Position numbers and translations under genes: made by a program. 64,000 bases of DNA from Malus domestica (taxonomy: Eukaryota; Streptophyta; Magnoliopsida; Rosales; Rosaceae), in contig NC_091665.1 of the NCBI RefSeq assembly GCF_042453785.1, positions 4,289,501 to 4,353,500 of the forward strand. The letters run 5' to 3'. Below the pieces are notes generated by a model. That model had not been told where the DNA came from. It did not search any database and was given only the letters and a program-made list of their open reading frames with translations. Shown here piece by piece: positions 59,400 through 64,000 of this stretch (its first letter is position 1; each line of letters begins with the position of its first letter).

Positions 59400-59795
59400 C
59401 TTGGGGGACTTAGCCCATTATTTATGTATTGATGAGCGAGCCCTTATTTTATAAAAATGACTCCCTCACCATCATTAGAGAGCATCAACTCTAGCCCATC
59501 ACTTACGTATTGAGGAGCGAGTCCTTATTTTATAAAAGGGACTCCCTCACCATCATTAGAGAGCATCGCCACCAGCTGAGCAACCGCCTCGCCGCGAGCA
59601 TCACTCATAACCCATCACTTATTTATTGAGGAGCGAACCCTTATTTTATAAAAGGGACTCCCTCACCATCATTAGATAGCATCACCGCCTACTGAGCAAC
59701 CGGCTCGCCATGAGCATCAACTCTAGCCTATCATTTATGTATTGAGGAGTGAGCCCTTTTTCTATAAAAGGGACTCCCTCACCTTCAACGCCACA
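59400..59795. repeat. Tandem copies of an LTR promoter-like segment (4 units)
   Basis: Each unit holds TATTGAGGAGCGAGCCCTTA, then TTTTATAAAAGGGACTCCCT and CACCATCATTAGAGAGCATC. The LTRs of the same element read GTGAGGAGCCCTTATTCTAT then AAAAGGACTCCTCACTCTCC in the TATA region, so the array resembles amplified core-promoter sequence. Confidence 0.75.
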
Positions 59796-60000
59796 AGCAG
59801 AGCCAATCAAGGCAACATAAGCCACAAGCCGAGCAGCCTCGCAACATGTGCTACTTCTAGTTAAGCATTATTTCACATTGAGCACCGCCTCATATCAAGT
59901 ATTCAGTTCTAGACGACATCTAGTTACTTCAGCCCACACATGGACTGAATTGCAAGTCTCCAGCCAAAAGACTCTCTTGACTGAAGATTTGGGGGACTAT

Positions 60001-60330
60001 TGTTTGTACCATACTTAGGGCCTCCATATTTAGATCTCGTATAAATACTCGGGGAACTCAAATGTAATTATGTAATAAAGGAAATGACAAATATGTAATA
60101 AGTGAGGAGCCCTTATTCTATAAAAGGACTCCTCACTCTCCTCATTAGGAGAGACCAATTCTTAGGCCTGGGTCCCACCTTCAGAAGCCTCACTCTCCTA
60201 TTCAAAGGCTCTCTCTCCCTCACTAAGAAACACAATATCAGTGTGGACGTAGCCCAAACATTGGGGTGAGCTACGATACATCTTGTGCTATTTACATTTA
60301 TTGCAGATTCACGGTCGGATTTACTTTGTC
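60001..60330 (+). repeat. Right LTR (3' truncated)
   Basis: Matches the left LTR from TGTTTGTACC to GGTCGGATTTAC, then diverges at about 60325 before the GTTCCAAGACC ... CAACA end. Several substitutions from the left LTR show that the insertion is not recent. Confidence 0.85.
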
Positions 60331-60850
60331 CAAATTTAATGATGATTTACGAGTTTGCAATTGTTTCCAAAATTAAGGGTACATAATGTAATTTGCTTAT
60401 TTTTTATATTGTTTTTTTGGTTTAGTGACAATGGGTTTTATCAAATTTGTGACTAATGGACCCCCCGAATCACCCCCCGAATCATCCCATACATTGAACC
60501 TATCAAAGTCAAATCACTTTGTTGGCTTCTTCCCAACACAAACTACAACAAGGAACTCAACGTAAGAGAATTATTGAAACAAGAAAGGTTAAAATAAATT
60601 TTATATATTTTTTATTGAAAAAGGTTAATCTAAATTAATTTTAAAAACTTAACAAGAAATAAACAGTTTAGTAATTGAATAATTTTTTTTTAATAGATAA
60701 TTCTCTAGAGGTATATGAAAAGTAAAAAAGACGTGTAAATATTACCACTCTTCCTACAATTTGGAAAAAATAAAAATAAAAAATTTGGTATATGTGGTCC
60801 TACTATTATTATATAGGGGTATAACGTTACACAGTTCCAAGTTCCAACCC
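60331..60850. other. Spacer before the trihelix gene
   Basis: AT-rich. It includes CCCCCCGAATCA repeated at about 60462 and 60474. No gene recognised. Probable promoter area of the following gene. Confidence 0.35.
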
Positions 60851-61380
60851 CTTGTATTTATTTATGCCCGTGTGAGCCAGATAGCAGGTGTTTCTTCGTC
60901 ATCTTCTGCCCAGGAATCTTGGCTCGATTACTGGAAGCTTCTCAGATTTGTGTGGGCATCTCTCTGCAGATAAGTTGCTTTGCTTCTGTGTTCTTGATCT
61001 TTGAAGAATGATGTTTCGTTTTATGGAACTTGTTGCCTTGAATTTGTGCTGATTTGAGTAGTTTTTTGTTGGTGGGTTTTGGATAAATTTGTTATTCAGT
61101 TGGTAAAAATCTGTGATTGGTGTTGGATTTTAGGAAATGGGTTTCTGTTTGGTTATGGTGTTTGTGGGAATTGGACATGCATATACTTTGATGGTGTAAG
61201 ACTGTAAGTAGCTTCAGGTAGTTGAATTGGGGGTTGAAAAAGCTCGAAAAGCTCAAAAATTGATAAGGAAGGTGATTGATTTTTACCTCTGAGTGCTTGA
61301 GGCGTGTGAATAGATGTAGAATATGGTTCTAGGATGAAGAAGTTGTTGTTGTGATTGTTGTTAATAGTGAGGATTAAGGA

Positions 61381-62727
61381 ATGGAAGGGAATTTATCACA
61401 AGGAGGAGGAGGTTTGGTTCCGGGCGGGGCTTCGTTTGGTGGGCTTGATTTGCAAGGATCAATGAGGGGTCATCACCAAACCCAACACCAACACACCATA
61501 CACCATCACCTTCCTCATCCTCATCAAGGGTCGTTGGTCCACCCATCAATTCCCGAAGGTTTTCCGCTCAAAATGGGAACCATGCATCACTGTGATCAAA
61601 CCATTTCCATGGTGGATTACAATAAGGGGGAGAGAGGCAAGAACTCGGCAAGTGATGAGGATGAGCCGAGTTATGCGGAAGATGGTGCTGATGGTCACCC
61701 TGAAGCTAGTAAAGGGAAGAAGGGGTCGCCATGGCAGCGTGTGAAGTGGACTGATCAGATGGTGAAGCTTCTGATTACTGCTGTGTCATATATAGGCGAG
61801 GATACAAGTTCAGATTGCGGTAGCGGGGGAAGAAGGAAATATTCTGTTGTACAGAAGAAGGGAAAGTGGAAATCTGTTTCCAAGGTCATGGCAGAAAGAA
61901 GATATCATGTTTCTCCGCAGCAGTGTGAAGATAAATTCAATGACCTTAACAAAAGGTATAAGAAACTTAACGATATGCTTGGGAGGGGCACTTCTTGCCA
62001 GGTTGTTGAGAACCCTGCGCTTTTGGATGTGATAGAGTACCTAACAGAGAAAGAAAAAGACGATGTTAGGAAAATATTAAGCTCGAAGCACTTGTTTTAT
62101 GAGGAGATGTGTTCGTATCATAATGGAAATCGTTTGCATCTGCCTCACGATCCAGCCTTGCAGAAATCTTTACAAAGGGCACTTAAAAGAGATGATCCTG
62201 ACAACGATGATCTGAGAAGGCACCACCATGATGATCTTGATGAAGATGATCAAGATATGGAAAATGACGAGCATGACGACTTTGAGGAAAATAATGCTTT
62301 ACGTGGAGATAACAGGGGAATATACATTTCAGAGGACTCTGTAAAGAGGTTGAGACAAGGCCAGGGCCGTGAAGATTTTAACTTTGGGAGTTCTTTGAAT
62401 TCCCAAGACAGTAACAAAAGTTCTTATTCTCACCCCCAGATTCTTCCCCAACCTGATATGAATCAAGTTTTACCTGATGGTACAAAAGCTGTTTGGTTAC
62501 AGAAGCAGTGGGTTGAATCGCGTTCATTTCAGTTAGAAGAACAGAAGCTACAAATTCAAGTTGAGATGTTAGAATTGGAGAAGCAGCGTTTGAAGTGGCA
62601 AAGATTTAGCAAGAAAAGGGACCATGAACTGGAAAAGCTGAGGTTGGAAAATGAGAGGATGAAACTTGAGAATGAGCGTATGATATTAGAATTGAAACAG
62701 AAGGAAATGGGTGCTGGATTTAGTTAA
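61381..62727 (+). CDS. Trihelix-type transcription factor (At1g21200-like)
   Basis: Single coding exon, 448 aa. The N-terminal 115 residues are Gly/His-rich and then acidic. A trihelix (Myb/SANT-like) DNA-binding domain spans about 119-205: WQRVKWTDQMVKLLITAVSY, GKWKSVSKVMAERRYHVSP and CEDKFNDLNKRYKKLNDMLG. This is followed by NPALLDVIEYLTEKEKDDVR and a YEEMCSYHNGNRLHLPHDP block typical of this small subgroup. An Asp/His-rich acidic stretch (about 275-305) precedes a C-terminal coiled coil (about 380-445, rich in LE/QK/NERM). Nuclear regulator; targets unknown. The upstream 60880-61380 is probably leader, with a likely 5'-UTR intron. The start is the first ATG of the frame. No defect. Confidence 0.93.
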   Translation: MEGNLSQGGGGLVPGGASFGGLDLQGSMRGHHQTQHQHTIHHHLPHPHQGSLVHPSIPEGFPLKMGTMHHCDQTISMVDYNKGERGKNSASDEDEPSYAEDGADGHPEASKGKKGSPWQRVKWTDQMVKLLITAVSYIGEDTSSDCGSGGRRKYSVVQKKGKWKSVSKVMAERRYHVSPQQCEDKFNDLNKRYKKLNDMLGRGTSCQVVENPALLDVIEYLTEKEKDDVRKILSSKHLFYEEMCSYHNGNRLHLPHDPALQKSLQRALKRDDPDNDDLRRHHHDDLDEDDQDMENDEHDDFEENNALRGDNRGIYISEDSVKRLRQGQGREDFNFGSSLNSQDSNKSSYSHPQILPQPDMNQVLPDGTKAVWLQKQWVESRSFQLEEQKLQIQVEMLELEKQRLKWQRFSKKRDHELEKLRLENERMKLENERMILELKQKEMGAGFS

Positions 62728-63680
62728 GTGGCTCTTCTGATCAGTACTTATTGCAATAGTGGGACATCTAGGCCATGTTGATTCTCTCGAATTTGGTAAG
62801 CTGCTGTGGGTTCAAGTATCACATATTGGTTGGGGGAGCTTTCTTGGAATGACTCTACCTAGATGTACTCTCTAAAACTTATGATTTTGGCAATATCAAT
62901 GTCTAGTTTTCAGTATTTTGCATATGGTAAAATGGCAATTTCCTATGGTTGAAACCTTTATTGAAAACTGTATGAACAATGTCTTAATAGCTTATTGTAT
63001 GCTGGTGCTTTCCGTATTTCATCAGCTTTTTATCTCTTGTATTATTGTTTGGTTTTCTCAAATGAATGTTGGCATTCATTTTCTTGTCTTTTTTACTTTT
63101 GATCTTCCATATTTTACTGGCAGCTTACAAATATTGTTATTCAATGTTACAGTTATTGTTCTTGTATTTTTTTCTTTTCAAAAGAATTTGTACTAGTGAT
63201 TTAAATGATTTTAGGTCTATGTCGAATTTGTACTAGTGATTTACATGATTTTAGGTCTATGTCCCTATGTCCCAAGTAATATTATTTTCTCTATAATAAC
63301 CAAAAAGAGTAGGTTTGTAATTAGGAAGTCCACAGGAGCAGGTTCTGCAGTCCATCCTGTACCCTCCATAAATATGTATGTCATGTTCAATGCTAGAAAC
63401 AACTACTACCGCAAGCTTTGTTTTCCTCATGCATGTTCATATTACTGCATGCTATAATACGCTAGCCCATCCTCAGATTTAAGGTCAAGGATTATGAGTT
63501 TCTGGCTTAAAGCTGTTGTATCTTTCTTGTCACCTCAAGTTGTAGTCTGTGATACTCGTGCTAATCTAGAACTGTGTTAGTTATTCTGAATCTTGGACGG
63601 GAAAGCTTCAATTAGACATTATAATTCGTGTAGGTCTCTTTTATTCTCTTTGTGGAGCAATATTTTGAAAAACTAGTATT
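62728..63680 (+). other. 3' flank of the trihelix gene
   Basis: T-rich 3'-UTR and spacer. It contains a 40-bp perfect-but-one tandem duplication at 63184-63263 (unit starting GAATTTGTACTAGTGATTTA). No further gene recognised. Confidence 0.45.
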
Positions 63681-63689
63681 GAGACTAGC

Positions 63690-64000
63690 CTAGGCGGTTT
63701 TTTGGGTGGGGATATCAATAAAATGCCTCTGCCCCAGCGGGAGTGGGCTATAGACTAGCCTAGGCGTTTGGGAGGTGCGCCTAGGCGCCTGAGGAGTTGT
63801 CGAGGCCCCACCTGGGCGTTTGAATTTTTTTAATTTTTTTTAAATAGCCCAAATCCAAAAGATGTCGTTTTGTGCTGGGTTTTTACAACGTTCATGCTAA
63901 TTTTATGTTTCTAACTTAGTTTCTATTGGTTTATTATGACTTTATGATGTGAATTAGAGAAATAATAATAATAGTCAAATACCTAAGAGTGTTTAGTCTA
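63690..64000. mobile_element. Family B repeat, copy 3 (partial at window edge)
   Basis: Contains GACTAGCCTAGGCG, GGTGCGCCTAGGCGCCTGAG and GCCCCACCTGGGCGTTTGAA, in the style of the copies at 47.3 and 52.9 kb. The right end may lie beyond the window. Confidence 0.5.

Larger units (their letters stand above)
55896..60330 (+). mobile_element. Non-autonomous LTR element carrying host-gene fragments
   Basis: Left LTR 55896-56253 (TGTTTGTACC ... CATCAACA, 358 bp). A primer-binding-like TTTGGCGCCGTCTATGAG follows directly. A purine run (GAAGATTTGGGGGACTAT) ends at 60000, and the right LTR runs from 60001 to about 60330, truncated before its last about 30 bp. There is no gag, protease, integrase or reverse transcriptase between the LTRs. 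The interior instead holds an HPPD fragment, an amidase fragment, an antisense RPL12 fragment and three kinds of tandem repeat. The left flank is CAACT; the right target copy is lost with the truncation. Confidence 0.8.

Overview
The window is nuclear DNA from a flowering plant, most likely a eudicot. Genes carry many short exons with GT-AG introns, intergenic DNA is AT-rich, and non-autonomous transposons, solo LTRs and RNA-derived repeats are abundant. Gene and repeat content suggests Rosaceae (apple/pear group), but that is a judgement from memory, not a search result.

Region 1 to 15.7 kb, all minus strand: eIF5B (N-terminal region, G domain and start of domain II; the rest lies beyond position 1), QCR6 (complex III hinge subunit, 69 aa, start codon split by an intron), a decayed PHD/SWIB-family pseudogene, and an intact PORR-domain organelle RNA-splicing protein. 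Region 16.2 to 21.9 kb is a rearranged local duplicate of the eIF5B 5' end plus QCR6. It holds a two-exon LYR-motif gene, a minisatellite, a ZF-HD zinc-finger remnant, a SINE and a MITE.

Region 23.2 to 30.3 kb, plus strand: a complete seven-exon MINDY-3-type deubiquitinase gene whose introns hold a PIF/Harbinger-type MITE, an organelle-type large-subunit rRNA remnant and a LINE remnant. Region 31 to 33.7 kb, minus strand: exons of a gene ending in a Dof-like C2-C2 finger, probably incomplete.

Region 32 to 47 kb is a transposon nest. Copies of one TIR family are interrupted by two long solo LTRs, and one copy by a Mutator-like foldback element with about 1.2 kb of polypyrimidine/polypurine DNA. 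A third solo LTR of the same family lies between them and itself holds a small LTR remnant.

Region 48.6 to 54.7 kb: cytosolic fructose-1,6-bisphosphatase (plus, 12 exons, 339 aa) and LSM3 (minus, 3 exons, 97 aa). Region 55.9 to 60.3 kb is a non-autonomous LTR element with no gag-pol that carries broken pieces of at least three unrelated host genes (HPPD, an amidase, ribosomal protein L12 in antisense), followed by tandem arrays, one of which looks like amplified LTR core-promoter sequence. Region 60.8 to 64 kb: an intact trihelix-type transcription factor gene, then a CCTAGG-rich repeat at the right edge.

The functional genes are unrelated housekeeping or regulatory genes (translation, respiration, organelle splicing, ubiquitin editing, sucrose synthesis, mRNA decay/splicing, transcription). 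They do not form one pathway. The most unusual parts are the gene-fragment-bearing LTR element, the foldback polypyrimidine element and the shuffled eIF5B/QCR6 duplicate.
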